A stretch of 55,296 nt of DNA, from the NCBI GenBank assembly GCA_029856155.1, contig JAHQWL010000022.1:1-55296 (forward strand). The letters run 5' to 3'. This stretch comes from Promethearchaeia archaeon. Its GTDB lineage: Archaea > Asgardarchaeota > Lokiarchaeia > Sigyniarchaeales > SOKP01. The notes under the pieces were generated by a model. That model saw only the letters and a program-made list of their open reading frames with translations. It did no database searches and was not told the origin of the DNA. Below, one piece after another: positions 9,472 through 17,490 of this stretch. Position numbers and translations under genes: made by a program. The stretch's first letter is position 1, and each line of letters starts with the position of its first letter.

Positions 9472-10248
9472 TTAAATAAACTTCTTAAAAATCTCTTTAA
9501 CGCTTTTGTAAGCAGGGTTTTCATTTGACAAATTCAATAGATTTTTAGCGAATAAATTATAATTCATTATTTCTTTATCTTCCGGGATAAAGCCTAATAA
9601 TTTAATTTCAACCTTATCTAAGAAATTTAGTTTCTTAATCAATATTTCTTTATTATCTGTTGAAAATCTATTACCTAAAACCCAATAATTCTTAAATTTC
9701 AAGCTTACTTCTTTTGATATCTCTAATATTCTTTTCAACGTATGGAATGCCATTTTACTTGGATCAACAATGATCATCAAATCTGATACATCTTTTCCGG
9801 TCTTTCGAGCAAAATGTTCTAGACCCGCAGGTGTATCTACTAAAACAAGATCATAATTCTCGGAGATAATGTCAAGAGCATTTTTTAAAACATTATTTAC
9901 GCTACAATAGCAGCCCTCTCCTTCTGTTCTTCCCATCTCTATTACATCAAAAGCTTCTACATGAAGAAAACAATTAAAAATTTCTGCTTCCATTGCTTGC
10001 TTTTTATCCTTATAAGGATATAATATGTTCTTTTCAATTTTTATTCTGAGATTAGTCATTTTACCTGCAATAGTATCTTTAAAATGGATTTTTTTACCGA
10101 TAACATCTGCAATATTTGCATCTGGATCTGCATCTATAACAAGAATCCTATAATCTTTTTTATTTTCAATCAGAAATTTTAGAAAAAGAATTAAGCATGT
10201 AGTTTTTCCAACGCCACCCTTTCCTGTAAATGCTATTGATTTATTCAT
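9472..10248 (-). CDS. cooC: CooC-type nickel-insertion ATPase for CO dehydrogenase/acetyl-CoA synthase
   Basis: 258-residue SIMIBI ATPase. The deviant Walker A GKGGVGKTT is at residues 9-17, switch I DADPDAN at 39-45, and EMGRTEGEGCYC places a CxC pair at Cys 113 and 115. In CooC1 the equivalent CxC at the dimer interface binds one nickel, and ATP-driven dimerisation loads it into the C-cluster of CO dehydrogenase. Later motifs DTPAGLEHF and PSKMAFHT fit the family. This implies a CODH/ACS elsewhere in the genome. GGAG lies just ahead of the ATG. The Fe-S flavoprotein gene is upstream on the same strand, 179 bp away. Confidence 0.85.
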   Translation of the reverse strand: MNKSIAFTGKGGVGKTTCLILFLKFLIENKKDYRILVIDADPDANIADVIGKKIHFKDTIAGKMTNLRIKIEKNILYPYKDKKQAMEAEIFNCFLHVEAFDVIEMGRTEGEGCYCSVNNVLKNALDIISENYDLVLVDTPAGLEHFARKTGKDVSDLMIIVDPSKMAFHTLKRILEISKEVSLKFKNYWVLGNRFSTDNKEILIKKLNFLDKVEIKLLGFIPEDKEIMNYNLFAKNLLNLSNENPAYKSVKEIFKKFI

Positions 10249-10426
10249 TTTGCTCCATGTTTCTGTTAAATTTAATTTCTGTTTCCTTAATAATTGACAA
10301 GTTAATTGGCATTATACTTATGATCAATTAATTTAAGTAATTTTTTTTGTTATTTATGGAAAAAGAATAAAGTTTAAATCTTCGACTACTTCAATTAATG
10401 GGCCAAAACCTATCAAATCTTCTAAT

Positions 10427-10999
10427 TTATAGAAGTTGATTAATAGTTTCACTCTTATTCTGATTTAAACTAATGATTTGACTACTTAGTCTTTGAATAT
10501 TTTTCAATGCTTCTTCATCTTTTAAAACATCCCCTTCATAGAAGCCGAAACCTAAAACGCCCGCAATCTTATTCACTTGAAGTCTTGATAAATACTCTTC
10601 CATTTCATTTGTTCCAGAGCCAATATCTCGCCGACCAACGATAATATAGCTACCCGTTTTACCTTTTAATTGCCCTTTCCTTAAATGCCAAGTCCTTTCC
10701 ATAAAAGCTCTCATATATGAATTAACTCCCCCCATAAAGATAGGACTCGATAAAATAATGACTTGGGCCTCCTTAAGTTTAGGGTATAGAACCTGCATGT
10801 CATCCTTAATGGAACATTCTTCATTTTCCATGCAATGATAACACTCTTCGCATGGATTTATATTCAAATCTTTTAAAAATATCTTCTCAATTTCAAAACT
10901 ATCTTTTAATAAATCCAAGAGTTCATTGGTTAAAAGTGTCGTATTCCCATTTTTTCGCGGGGACCCTATAATCCCAATTGCTTTTTTCTTTTCCATCAT
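10427..10999 (-). CDS. Iron-sulfur flavoprotein (Isf-like, NADPH-dependent FMN reductase fold)
   Basis: 190 residues with a flavodoxin-like fold. The FMN phosphate loop is GSPRKNGNT (12-20), and the compact cluster motif C-x2-C-x2-C-x5-C (Cys 50, 53, 56, 62) is the hallmark of archaeal Isf, which carries one FMN and one 4Fe-4S cluster per subunit. SSPIFMGGVNSYMRAF is the conserved flavin segment. Isf proteins pass electrons from ferredoxin or reduce oxygen species in anaerobes. It sits in the Fe-S gene region near CooC, thioredoxin and NifU-like genes, consistent with a redox protection or electron-transfer role. Confidence 0.85.
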   Translation of the reverse strand: MMEKKKAIGIIGSPRKNGNTTLLTNELLDLLKDSFEIEKIFLKDLNINPCEECYHCMENEECSIKDDMQVLYPKLKEAQVIILSSPIFMGGVNSYMRAFMERTWHLRKGQLKGKTGSYIIVGRRDIGSGTNEMEEYLSRLQVNKIAGVLGFGFYEGDVLKDEEALKNIQRLSSQIISLNQNKSETINQLL

Positions 11000-11104
11000 T
11001 ATTCATAGATTTTTTTCTTTTAATTCTACTAATATTTCTATAGTTTTTCTACTAATGAGGTGTTTTTTAATTTTAAAATATTGATACAAAATTGTTTTAA
11101 ATGA

Positions 11105-11593
11105 TCATATCTTCCCATAACTTACTGGGTAATTAGTTTCCACTCTCTTTTTCTTATAATCTTCATTGTTAGATTCAATAATTTTTCTCTTTATCAGACT
11201 TGATGAATTTAGTTTAAATTTATCATAATATGTTTTTAATCTCTTTACTTTGATATTTTCGAGATTTATTTTTTTTAAGTTTTTTTTTAAAGTATTTATG
11301 TCAAACTTTTGATTTGGACCTAATAAAATGATATCAGGTTTAATTTCTGATATTGTTAATAATGTTTTCTTATCTTTTCTTCCTAATTTAGCTTCTTTTA
11401 CATTTTTCAGATTCTTTATTACTTCTAGCCTCTGTTCCTCAGGGACAATTGGCAGTTTACCTGAAAATCTTTTTCGATTTTTATCTGTAGCTACAATTAC
11501 ATAAACATCACCTAGTTTTGCTGCTTGATTAATTAAAAATGTATGACCTGGATGTAAAATATCAAAAGTTCCAGCCACAATTACTTTCCTAAT
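11105..11593 (-). CDS. RibL-like FAD synthase / cytidylyltransferase, predicted ATT start
   Basis: About 162 residues with the nucleotidyltransferase HxGH motif in GTFDILHPGH, the second conserved block PIVPEEQRLEVIKNLKNV and ILLGPNQKF, as in the archaeal FAD synthase RibL and glycerol-3-phosphate cytidylyltransferases. The first standard start, GTG 11578, would cut inside beta-strand 1 (RKVIVAGTFD). The frame closes at a TGA at 11602-11600. Between them only ATC 11596 and ATT 11593 can serve; ATT is six bases after GGTGA (11604-11600) and gives a normal (M)RKVIVAGTFD start. The basic C-terminal tail after residue 130 is longer than usual. Confidence 0.7.
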   Translation of the reverse strand: MRKVIVAGTFDILHPGHTFLINQAAKLGDVYVIVATDKNRKRFSGKLPIVPEEQRLEVIKNLKNVKEAKLGRKDKKTLLTISEIKPDIILLGPNQKFDINTLKKNLKKINLENIKVKRLKTYYDKFKLNSSSLIKRKIIESNNEDYKKKRVETNYPVSYGKI

Positions 11594-11599
11594 GATTAA

Positions 11600-11604
11600 T
11601 CACC
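11600..11604 (-). promoter_or_regulatory. Ribosome-binding site GGTGA for the ATT-started RibL-like gene
   Basis: GGTGA on the minus strand, six bases before ATT 11593. It decides the start, because no ATG, GTG or TTG lies between the upstream in-frame stop and the conserved first strand of the protein. Confidence 0.6.
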
Positions 11605-11646
11605 ATCATATTGAACATAAAGTTCATAATAATTAAAAAATAAAGT

Positions 11647-11976
11647 TTATATCTGCTTAATTATTTCTTTCAAAATTGGTTCACCGAAAGTTCCAATCAT
11701 AACTCCTTTATTCACAAATATTTCCTCGTTAATCTTGATGTTTTTATTTAAAAGTTTACCATTCTTGAAAAATAATAAAGCAGGTACCGCATGGATATGC
11801 AATTTTCGAACTAAATCGCTATTTTCATCAATATCAATTTCTTTAAACATAATAGAACCATTCTCTCTAAATTTTTCTAAGATAGGTGAGAATAATTTAC
11901 AAGACTTACACCATTTAGAACATAAAACAATTATAAATATACCCTCATCAGGAGCTTGGATTCCAAACTCTTTCAA
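11647..11976 (-). CDS. Thioredoxin-family protein
   Basis: 109 residues from TTG 11976. The redox motif is WCKSC (Cys 23 and 26), and the cis-proline loop is HAVPALLFFKNGK, both diagnostic of thioredoxin. Predicted to reduce protein disulfides in the cytoplasm. The frame continues upstream without a stop to GAGGT-N6-ATC, so an AUC start adding about eight residues is possible. The final segment (EEIFVNKGVMIGTF) is slightly longer than in a minimal thioredoxin. Its location between cytidylyltransferase and Fe-S scaffold genes suggests a housekeeping redox role. Confidence 0.8.
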   Translation of the reverse strand: MKEFGIQAPDEGIFIIVLCSKWCKSCKLFSPILEKFRENGSIMFKEIDIDENSDLVRKLHIHAVPALLFFKNGKLLNKNIKINEEIFVNKGVMIGTFGEPILKEIIKQI

Positions 11977-12120
11977 ATAATCACTATTGATATAATTACC
12001 TCTTGAATGATATATTTTAAATTTATTTTCTTAAATTGATCCCCAATTAAAGTTCAATACTTTCATTGACTACGATAATTCAACTTTTTTGTTTTTTTTT
12101 AAATTGATTAACTACTAAGG

Positions 12121-12333
12121 TTAAGCTTTCAACTTCGCGTAGCAATCTTTACAAAAAAAAATTCTTCGCATTTTACTCGAGTCCCAAACCATATGGCCCG
12201 ACTTATGCTTCGTTTCGCAACCCCAACACATCTTATATAGTTTAGTATCAACAAAATATTCATCTTCTGCTTTAAAAATATCGTCTTTTATTATCTCTTT
12301 ATAACTTTTCAATTTTTTAACAACTCCATTCAA
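12121..12333 (-). CDS. Small zinc-ribbon protein
   Basis: 70 residues. CWGCETKH (Cys 36, 39 region) and FFCKDCYAKL form a four-Cys zinc ribbon, with a charged N-terminal helix before it. No enzymatic domain. Two copies of the TGAAT-N4-ATTCA palindrome (12344 and 12405) lie directly upstream, the strongest sign of its role: it belongs to the presumed metal-responsive regulon shared with the Fe-S scaffold genes. Could be a metal-binding accessory or small regulator. Confidence 0.6.
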   Translation of the reverse strand: MNGVVKKLKSYKEIIKDDIFKAEDEYFVDTKLYKMCWGCETKHKSGHMVWDSSKMRRIFFCKDCYAKLKA

Positions 12334-12343
12334 ATATTAATTC

Positions 12344-12357
12344 TGAATAAATATTCA
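12344..12357. promoter_or_regulatory. Palindromic operator TGAAT-AAAT-ATTCA
   Basis: Perfect 5-bp arms with a 4-base centre, 11 bp upstream of the small zinc-ribbon gene start. One of eight copies in the 12-27 kb region. Confidence 0.6.
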
Positions 12358-12404
12358 TTATTACAGACTATGTAATAGTTATTAATATAGTAATTTAAGA
12401 GTTA

Positions 12405-12418
12405 TGAATAATTATTCT
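12405..12418. promoter_or_regulatory. Palindromic operator TGAAT-AATT-ATTCt
   Basis: Second copy upstream of the zinc-ribbon gene, with one mismatch at the last base. It lies between that gene and the end of the NifU-like gene. Confidence 0.55.
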
Positions 12419-12430
12419 TAAAACTAAAAT

Positions 12431-12874
12431 TTAATTATCCCTTTGAGATTCATATTTATTAATTGCTCGTTGTAATGTTCTTACAGCTAATTCAGTACAA
12501 TGTTTATGATCTTCTGGTAAACCTTTTAAACCCTCATCAATATCCTCTGGTTTTAATGTTTTTGCATAATCTAAAGAGTGACTTTCAATTAGAAGAGTTG
12601 TTTGGCTTGCTGTTGCGATACATGCTATACAACCATCTGATATAAAATTTGCTTTTTCAATTATTTTTCCATTTATTTTAAAAAAGAATTGAATTGTATC
12701 CCCGCATGGACCAGTATAAGATTGTGAAACTGAAATTTCTTCTTTAGGTGGTTCACCCCAATTTTTAGGATTGTGAGATAAGTTAATAATATATTCATTG
12801 TATTCAGTAATCCCATTCTCTACTTTATCTTTTTGAGAATTTTCTGATAATTTATTAGAATCCCTTTTATTCAA
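12431..12874 (-). CDS. NifU/IscU-like iron-sulfur cluster scaffold (copy 1)
   Basis: 147 residues of the IscU/NifU N-terminal family. After a charged 25-residue leader come YNEYIINLSHNPKNWG, GPCGD (Cys57), SDGCIAC (Cys82, Cys85) and DHKHC (Cys126). Cys57, 82 and 126 correspond to the three ligands on which IscU assembles a 2Fe-2S or 4Fe-4S cluster. LKGLPEDHKHC is nearly identical to the paralogue at 24542, so the genome has at least two scaffolds here. It diverges from a NifX-like gene, with an operator palindrome at 12954 in the shared promoter region. Confidence 0.85.
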   Translation of the reverse strand: MNKRDSNKLSENSQKDKVENGITEYNEYIINLSHNPKNWGEPPKEEISVSQSYTGPCGDTIQFFFKINGKIIEKANFISDGCIACIATASQTTLLIESHSLDYAKTLKPEDIDEGLKGLPEDHKHCTELAVRTLQRAINKYESQRDN

Positions 12875-12953
12875 TTTGCACTCTTATATCTTTAAGTTTA
12901 AAATATATAAATTTTAACTTGTATCAAATAATAATAATTAAATTTAAGTTTTA

Positions 12954-12967
12954 AGAATAATTATTCA
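12954..12967. promoter_or_regulatory. Palindromic operator aGAAT-AATT-ATTCA
   Basis: Lies in the divergent intergenic space between the NifU-like gene (minus) and the NifX-like gene (plus), so it could control both. Confidence 0.6.
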
Positions 12968-13026
12968 CCAATCATAATTGCTTTTTTATTTTTAAAAAAG
13001 CAATAAGAAGATTTTGTGTGAGATTT

Positions 13027-13407
13027 ATGAATAGAATTATTGGAATTCCTTCTGATGGTCCTGAAACCTCTGATAACGTATCACCCCATTTTGGACATTG
13101 TAACTATTTCGTTGGAATGGAAATCTATGATGCTGGTAAGTTCAAAAAGGTTTTTGCATTGCCTAATGGTGGTCATTCTAACTGTATGGAACCTGTTATC
13201 AATATGAAACAGAGAAATGTTACTGATATGATTCTAACCGGTATTGGGATGCGTCCATTTATGGGTTTTCAACAAGTTAACATAAATTTATTTCAAGGTA
13301 TCAATGGAAGCATAGAAAAAAATATAAGAATGTTAATAGAAGGACAATTAACCTCATTAAATAATTCTAGCTGTGGAGATAATTCAGAGCATGCTCACAC
13401 TCATTAA
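13027..13407 (+). CDS. NifX/NafY-like dinitrogenase cofactor-binding family protein
   Basis: 126 residues from ATG 13027 (GTG 13018 possible). It has the family pattern: IIGIPSDGPETSDNVSPHFGHCNYFVGMEI at the N terminus, NGGHSNC, then TDMILTGIGMRPFMGFQQ. The NifX/NafY fold binds Fe-S or Fe-Mo cluster precursors. Stand-alone archaeal copies outside nitrogen-fixing operons are thought to carry Fe-S or other metal clusters. The C terminus SSCGDNSEHAHTH adds a His-rich potential metal site. An OsmC gene follows in the same direction after 43 bp. Confidence 0.8.
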   Translation: MNRIIGIPSDGPETSDNVSPHFGHCNYFVGMEIYDAGKFKKVFALPNGGHSNCMEPVINMKQRNVTDMILTGIGMRPFMGFQQVNINLFQGINGSIEKNIRMLIEGQLTSLNNSSCGDNSEHAHTH

Positions 13408-13450
13408 ATTGAAAATAAAATACAATAAATTTTAAAAAAGTTGAATTAAA

Positions 13451-13951
13451 ATGCCAAGTTTTAAAGAAACATATGAAGCCATAAAGGCAGATTGGAATAC
13501 CGGTGAGAAGAATTTCAATGTTAAGTGTTCAATGCTTAATGAGGGAATGCAGTGTGAAGTTACTATGGGAGCGAAGCCACATGTCATGATTATTGATGCT
13601 CCTGGTGGATTGGATGGTACAGATGAGGGACCATCTCCATTATTAGCAATTTTAGGATCCATTGGTGCTTGCATTATAGCAGTAACAAAATTTTGGGCAA
13701 AAATAATGGATATTAAAATTAATGAACTTGAAGTTTTTTCTCGAGGACATATCAACCTAGGTGCTCTCTTTGGGATTGATGATTCAAAATTACCAGGCTA
13801 TGATAAACTTGAACCTGTCATTAGGATTAAAGCAGATGCTCCTGAAGAAAAAATCAACGAATTAATGGATAAAGTTTTGACCCATTGCCCTGTTATTACT
13901 AATTTTGGTGGAGCTTCTCCAATTAAACCTAAGGTCCAGATTAGAAAATAA
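13451..13951 (+). CDS. OsmC/Ohr-family protein
   Basis: 166 residues. The two family cysteines are Cys74 in GSIGACIIAV and Cys146 in LTHCPVI, with EGPSPLLAILGSIGAC as the characteristic helix. OsmC and Ohr proteins reduce organic or inorganic hydroperoxides with this Cys pair; relatives in anaerobes may handle sulfur species. It likely shares a transcript with the NifX-like gene upstream, placing peroxide or persulfide protection with Fe-S cluster handling. Confidence 0.85.
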   Translation: MPSFKETYEAIKADWNTGEKNFNVKCSMLNEGMQCEVTMGAKPHVMIIDAPGGLDGTDEGPSPLLAILGSIGACIIAVTKFWAKIMDIKINELEVFSRGHINLGALFGIDDSKLPGYDKLEPVIRIKADAPEEKINELMDKVLTHCPVITNFGGASPIKPKVQIRK

Positions 13952-14032
13952 ATTCTTTTCATTTTTTTTTTTATATCTTATTTTTAATTTGAAATTAATT
14001 ACTTTACTTCATTAAATTTGCCACAAATTATC

Positions 14033-14455
14033 ATGGAAAAAGAGAAACTATTTCCTATATATATAAATCCAAATTTATGTGTATTATGTCAACGATGTAT
14101 GTACAGTTGTCCGAAAAAAGCGATATTTTTTAGAAATTCACTTCGATATGTGAATTATGATAAATGTCAAGGATGTTTAAAATGCGTGGATGTTTGTGAG
14201 CATGGAGCCATTGAGGTTATCTCAATAGAAGAAGGAAAATTGAAGGGTTTTTGCATAGATCAAGAAAAATGCACTTTATGTAAAGCCTGCTTGGAGGAGG
14301 ACTTTTGCTTTCAAAATTTATTTGAACTGAAAAAAGATGAAAATACTAATAAGGAGTGGATTGAATTTCGGAAAGAAAATCTTTCAAATTGCTTCAAATG
14401 TTTAAAATGTTTTAAAAATTGTCCAAACAATGCAATAATACCTGAAATTGATTAA
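14033..14455 (+). CDS. Polyferredoxin with four Cys clusters
   Basis: 140 residues from ATG 14033. Four ferredoxin-like motifs follow one another: CVLCQRCMYSCP, CQGCLKCVDVC, CTLCKACLEEDFC and CFKCLKCFKNCP. The third departs from the classical C-x2-C-x2-C-x3-C spacing at its last Cys. Probably two bacterial-type 2x[4Fe-4S] units in tandem, carrying electrons among the region's redox proteins. Stands 67 bp after the OsmC gene; its direct partner is not evident. Confidence 0.85.
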   Translation: MEKEKLFPIYINPNLCVLCQRCMYSCPKKAIFFRNSLRYVNYDKCQGCLKCVDVCEHGAIEVISIEEGKLKGFCIDQEKCTLCKACLEEDFCFQNLFELKKDENTNKEWIEFRKENLSNCFKCLKCFKNCPNNAIIPEID

Positions 14456-14671
14456 TTTTAAAAAATATTTCTTTTATTCTCGAGGATTATAGATACTTTT
14501 TAAAAATATAATTACAATAAAAATATTTATTTAAAATAATGATGTAATAGAAAAAAGAGATAAAACTCATCTAAAATTGATTTACAAAGTTAGAGGAATA
14601 GGATTTATTATACTGAATTCATAATAAGTAATTGATAGAAAACAAAAAAAGAAAAAAAAGAGGTGAAAATA

Positions 14672-14860
14672 TTGAGCCGAAGAGGTGGTGGTAGAAGAGG
14701 ACAGAGTGGAGGTAGAGGAATGATGGGAGGTCCTAAATCTGCAGGTCCTAGTGGTCAATGTATATGTCCTAATTGTAATACAACAGTTCCTCATCAAGTG
14801 GGTGTTCCCTGCTATAATCGAACGTGCCCGAATTGTGGTGCTAAAATGACTAGAAAGTAA
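14672..14860 (+). CDS. Small Gly/Arg-rich zinc-ribbon protein
   Basis: 62 residues from TTG 14672, five bases after AGGTGA. Residues 1-25 are a Gly/Arg/Met-rich tail (RGGGRRGQSGG), followed by a zinc ribbon CICPNC...PC...CPNCGAKM. This 'CxCPxCG...H..G.PC....CP.CG..M' pattern recurs in small archaeal and bacterial proteins located beside NifX-like and MinD/ferredoxin ATPase genes, as here. Likely an accessory to that metal-cofactor system, but its action is unknown. Confidence 0.65.
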   Translation: MSRRGGGRRGQSGGRGMMGGPKSAGPSGQCICPNCNTTVPHQVGVPCYNRTCPNCGAKMTRK

Positions 14861-14880
14861 AATGATAACTATCTACAGCT

Positions 14881-15618
14881 TTAATTTAACATATTATTCA
14901 ATTTTTTTAATACATACGAAGCTTTACCTTCCAAAAAGATATCAACTATAGAATTTGTATATTTTGATTTTTCAATATTAATTTCTATAAATTTCGCTCC
15001 ATTTTCTTTAGCGATAAAAGGAATAGTAGATGCAGGTATTATCTCTCCAGTTGTTCCAATTAAGATAAATAAATCTGCTAATGATGTTTCTTTAATCGAT
15101 TTATTATATATATCTTGAGGGATTGGCTCTCCGAAAAATACAAAATCTGGTTTTAATAAACCATTACATTTAGGACAATAAGGGGGAGATTCTTTAATAA
15201 ACTCAGTACTATTATAGTTATTATTACAGTCTAAACATGTTAATCTTCGTGAGGTGCCATGAAATTCTATAACATTTTTACTTCCTGCCTTTTGATGTAA
15301 ATTATCTATATTTTGAGTTATGATTGACTTGATATATCCATTCTTTTCCATTTCTGCTAGTGTATAGTGAGCATCGTTAGGGGTTGCTTTTCCAAAAAAA
15401 TCATAAAAAATTTCCTTAATTAAACACCAGGATTTTTTTGGGTGTGCCAAAAAATAATTTGTATCTAAAAAAATAGGATTATATTTACTCCATAATCCAT
15501 TTTCTCCACGAAATGGTGGAATCCCGCTTTCTACAGAAATACCTGCTCCAGTAAAAACTACTGAATATCTTGATTCTGAAATCCATTCACTTGCTAAACG
15601 ATATAAATTCTCATCCAT
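14881..15618 (-). CDS. Sir2-family NAD-dependent protein deacylase
   Basis: 245 residues, standard for class III/U sirtuins. NAD-binding GAGISVESGIPPFRG (24-38), TQNIDNLH (101-108), catalytic His120 in EFHG, zinc ribbon Cys 128, 131, 148, 151, and the ENGAKFIEIN end are all present. It removes acetyl or other acyl groups from lysine with NAD and releases nicotinamide and O-acyl-ADP-ribose. Archaeal homologues deacetylate the chromatin protein Alba. Flanked by small Cys-rich genes; no operon evident. Confidence 0.92.
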   Translation of the reverse strand: MDENLYRLASEWISESRYSVVFTGAGISVESGIPPFRGENGLWSKYNPIFLDTNYFLAHPKKSWCLIKEIFYDFFGKATPNDAHYTLAEMEKNGYIKSIITQNIDNLHQKAGSKNVIEFHGTSRRLTCLDCNNNYNSTEFIKESPPYCPKCNGLLKPDFVFFGEPIPQDIYNKSIKETSLADLFILIGTTGEIIPASTIPFIAKENGAKFIEINIEKSKYTNSIVDIFLEGKASYVLKKLNNMLN

Positions 15619-15669
15619 TTATTATCCCTATTTAATAAAAGTAATAACTTTGATAAAAATATAAATAAT

Positions 15670-15900
15670 ATGAAAAAACATTTCTGTTGCTGGTATGATG
15701 AAACATCTGCTATGAAACGAGCTTATGATAAAGGCTTAATTGATAAAAAATGGGTAGAAAATTATTGTTGGAATGAAGGAAAAAATTGTATTAGAAAAAA
15801 AAGATTTGAAGTGGAACGATTTGTATCACCTGATTATGTCCTTCCCGATGGAACAGAAGATCTTAAATTGAAAAAGCTATATAAGAATAGATATGAGTAA
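15670..15900 (+). CDS. Small Cys-rich protein, CxWY type (copy 1)
   Basis: 76 residues. HFCCWYDE...AYDKGLIDKKWVENYC...NCIRKKRFE...PDYVLPDG aligns with the product at 17196: both share a C-x-W-Y start, G-x-I/L-D-x-K/R-WVENYC, CIR and L-P-x-G. The conserved cysteines suggest a metal or Fe-S site. Similar short proteins occur in methanogens, sometimes labelled uracil-DNA glycosylase without good reason. Function unknown. ATG sits directly at a plausible transcript start, with no ribosome-binding site. Confidence 0.6.
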   Translation: MKKHFCCWYDETSAMKRAYDKGLIDKKWVENYCWNEGKNCIRKKRFEVERFVSPDYVLPDGTEDLKLKKLYKNRYE

Positions 15901-15937
15901 TATTTTTCAAATTATTTACATGGTTTTTGAAATCCAC

Positions 15938-16228
15938 TTACTTCCAATTCTCTTTTTCCAAATCTAAGAATTTTTGTCGTTCTTCTTGCGTCATTATTGT
16001 TATTTTCACCTCAAGTTTCGCACCAAGCTCCTCTAGAGCTTTTTTTATGCTCATAATGAGATTATCTTTGATAGGAATATTCGGGAACGGAAGTGCAAAA
16101 TTAACAATAACATTACTACCGTTAATCATTATATTCTTAACTATTCCTAGTTCTTTTAAAGTGCTATCGATAAAAGGATGCTTTATTTCTGCCAACTTAT
16201 TGAGAACTTCTTTTTCTGAAAAATTCAC
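15938..16228 (-). CDS. MIP18/DUF59-family Fe-S assembly factor
   Basis: 96 residues. N-terminal EKEVLNKLAEIKHPFIDSTLKELGIVKNI and NVIVNFALPFPNIPIKDNLIMSIKKAL follow the DUF59/MIP18 pattern (V-x-x-x-L..V-x-DP..S-x-x-x-LG-x-V). The usual 'DPE' is replaced by HPF and the reactive Cys seen in SufT is missing. In SufT and eukaryotic CIA2 the domain helps deliver Fe-S clusters to targets. It lies in the Fe-S assembly neighbourhood with NifU, Mrp and MinD homologues. Confidence 0.75.
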   Translation of the reverse strand: MNFSEKEVLNKLAEIKHPFIDSTLKELGIVKNIMINGSNVIVNFALPFPNIPIKDNLIMSIKKALEELGAKLEVKITIMTQEERQKFLDLEKENWK

Positions 16229-16355
16229 TTCATAATCACCTAAACTATTGATTTTTTTAATTCTACCTTTTTATTTTTCAATGTTAATTTGTATTTTATT
16301 TCATTTATTTTTAAAGTATCTATCATATAATTTAAAGCTGATAAAGACTAAGAAA

Positions 16356-16931
16356 TCATCTCATTCGTCTATTTCCTACATATCCGCCAATTGTGAAATA
16401 AGAATGCTTTTCATAATATAGAGGTTTCATAAGACCTTTTTGTTTACATAAGTTTTTCAAAAAAATATTTTGATCTAAGGATAATGCAACTACTTCTGCA
16501 GTAATAATAACTCTATTATTACAAATCTTTGAAATATCTTTTATCCAAATTGTTTTACATTCTAAATGGGAGTTACATTCTTCAATTCTGGGAGGGCTAA
16601 CTATCTCTGATTCAATTGGAGTGAGTTGTGCATAAATAAATTCATCTTCAGATGAGGGTATTGGATCAGCAGTTCTATTTACTTTTTTTAAAAGTTCTAC
16701 ACTTGGTACATTCAGAACAAACTCATTTATTTGTAAGATATTTCTATAAGTATCTCTATTTTTCGCCGAACCAACACTAATTATCAGAGGATTATAAGAA
16801 ACAGGCATAACCATCCCATATGGAGCAATATTACAAATTTTATTTTCATCTATAGTAGAAATCAAATAAACGGGCACCGGAATGAAGCATAAAGCATAAT
16901 TTTCAAAATCTATACTTATTTTACTTTTCAT
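16356..16931 (-). CDS. Flavin reductase-like FMN-binding split-barrel protein
   Basis: 191 residues of the flavoredoxin/flavin reductase-like group: PVPVYLISTIDENKICNIAPYGMVMPVSYNPLIISVG, then RDTYRNILQINEFVLNVPS. These are the FMN-binding strand and N-P-P/L-x-I motifs of the split barrel. Members bind FMN and reduce it, or carry electrons, with NAD(P)H or ferredoxin. Monocistronic, followed downstream by the DUF59 gene on the same strand. Partner unknown. Confidence 0.8.
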   Translation of the reverse strand: MKSKISIDFENYALCFIPVPVYLISTIDENKICNIAPYGMVMPVSYNPLIISVGSAKNRDTYRNILQINEFVLNVPSVELLKKVNRTADPIPSSEDEFIYAQLTPIESEIVSPPRIEECNSHLECKTIWIKDISKICNNRVIITAEVVALSLDQNIFLKNLCKQKGLMKPLYYEKHSYFTIGGYVGNRRMR

Positions 16932-17195
16932 ATTCTAGCAATATAACTTACTTTATCTAAAACTTACTGATAAAGTTATTCTTCTATTTCAAATCATTTT
17001 TTAATTCAAAGAAAATTGTAAATTCTTTCCTATATTATAAGTAAATTGTTTCATTCTATAGCTAAATCAAAAAGTCTAATAGATTAATTAAATATCCTTC
17101 AAAAAGAATGATACGTTTTTCAGTCCATAGTTAGTAAAATTATTATTCTCTATATTATATTAATAAATAAATTTGACTGAGGACAATATTCAAAA

Positions 17196-17405
17196 TTGAA
17201 AACCAAAAACAAAATATGTAAATGGTATCCAGTTTGCCCAATTAAGTATTTTGTTGATCATGGCAAACTTGACCGAAAATGGGTTGAGAACTATTGTTTA
17301 ATTGGAAATAAAGATTGTATTAGATATAAACTAGAAGAAAGTGGAGAATATCATCCTGATAATATGTTACCTAATGGTGAAATTAAGGAAGAACTTTATT
17401 ACTAA
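17196..17405 (+). CDS. Small Cys-rich protein, CxWY type (copy 2)
   Basis: 69 residues from TTG 17196. ICKWYPVCPIKYFVDHGKLDRKWVENYCLIGNKDCIRYK...EYHPDNMLPNGEI gives four Cys in the pattern C-x3-4-C...C-x5-6-C. It is the better-preserved member of the pair with 15670-15900. The pattern is compatible with one Fe-S cluster or a zinc ion. GAGGA lies 13 bases upstream, further than usual, so the start is less certain. Function unknown. Confidence 0.6.
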   Translation: MKTKNKICKWYPVCPIKYFVDHGKLDRKWVENYCLIGNKDCIRYKLEESGEYHPDNMLPNGEIKEELYY

Positions 17406-17490
17406 CCAATTTATTTCTAACTTTTTAATTTAAAAAGGATATAAATTTTAAATTTTCTTTTCAAAACAATTCTATATTCTACAAGAACTA

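Noticed and set aside
14582..14797. Minus-strand frame rich in Thr/Ser opposite the Gly-rich zinc-ribbon gene
   Set aside because: It is the antisense of GGT/GGA codons; the plus-strand zinc ribbon with a ribbon-specific Cys pattern and good ribosome-binding site explains the sequence.
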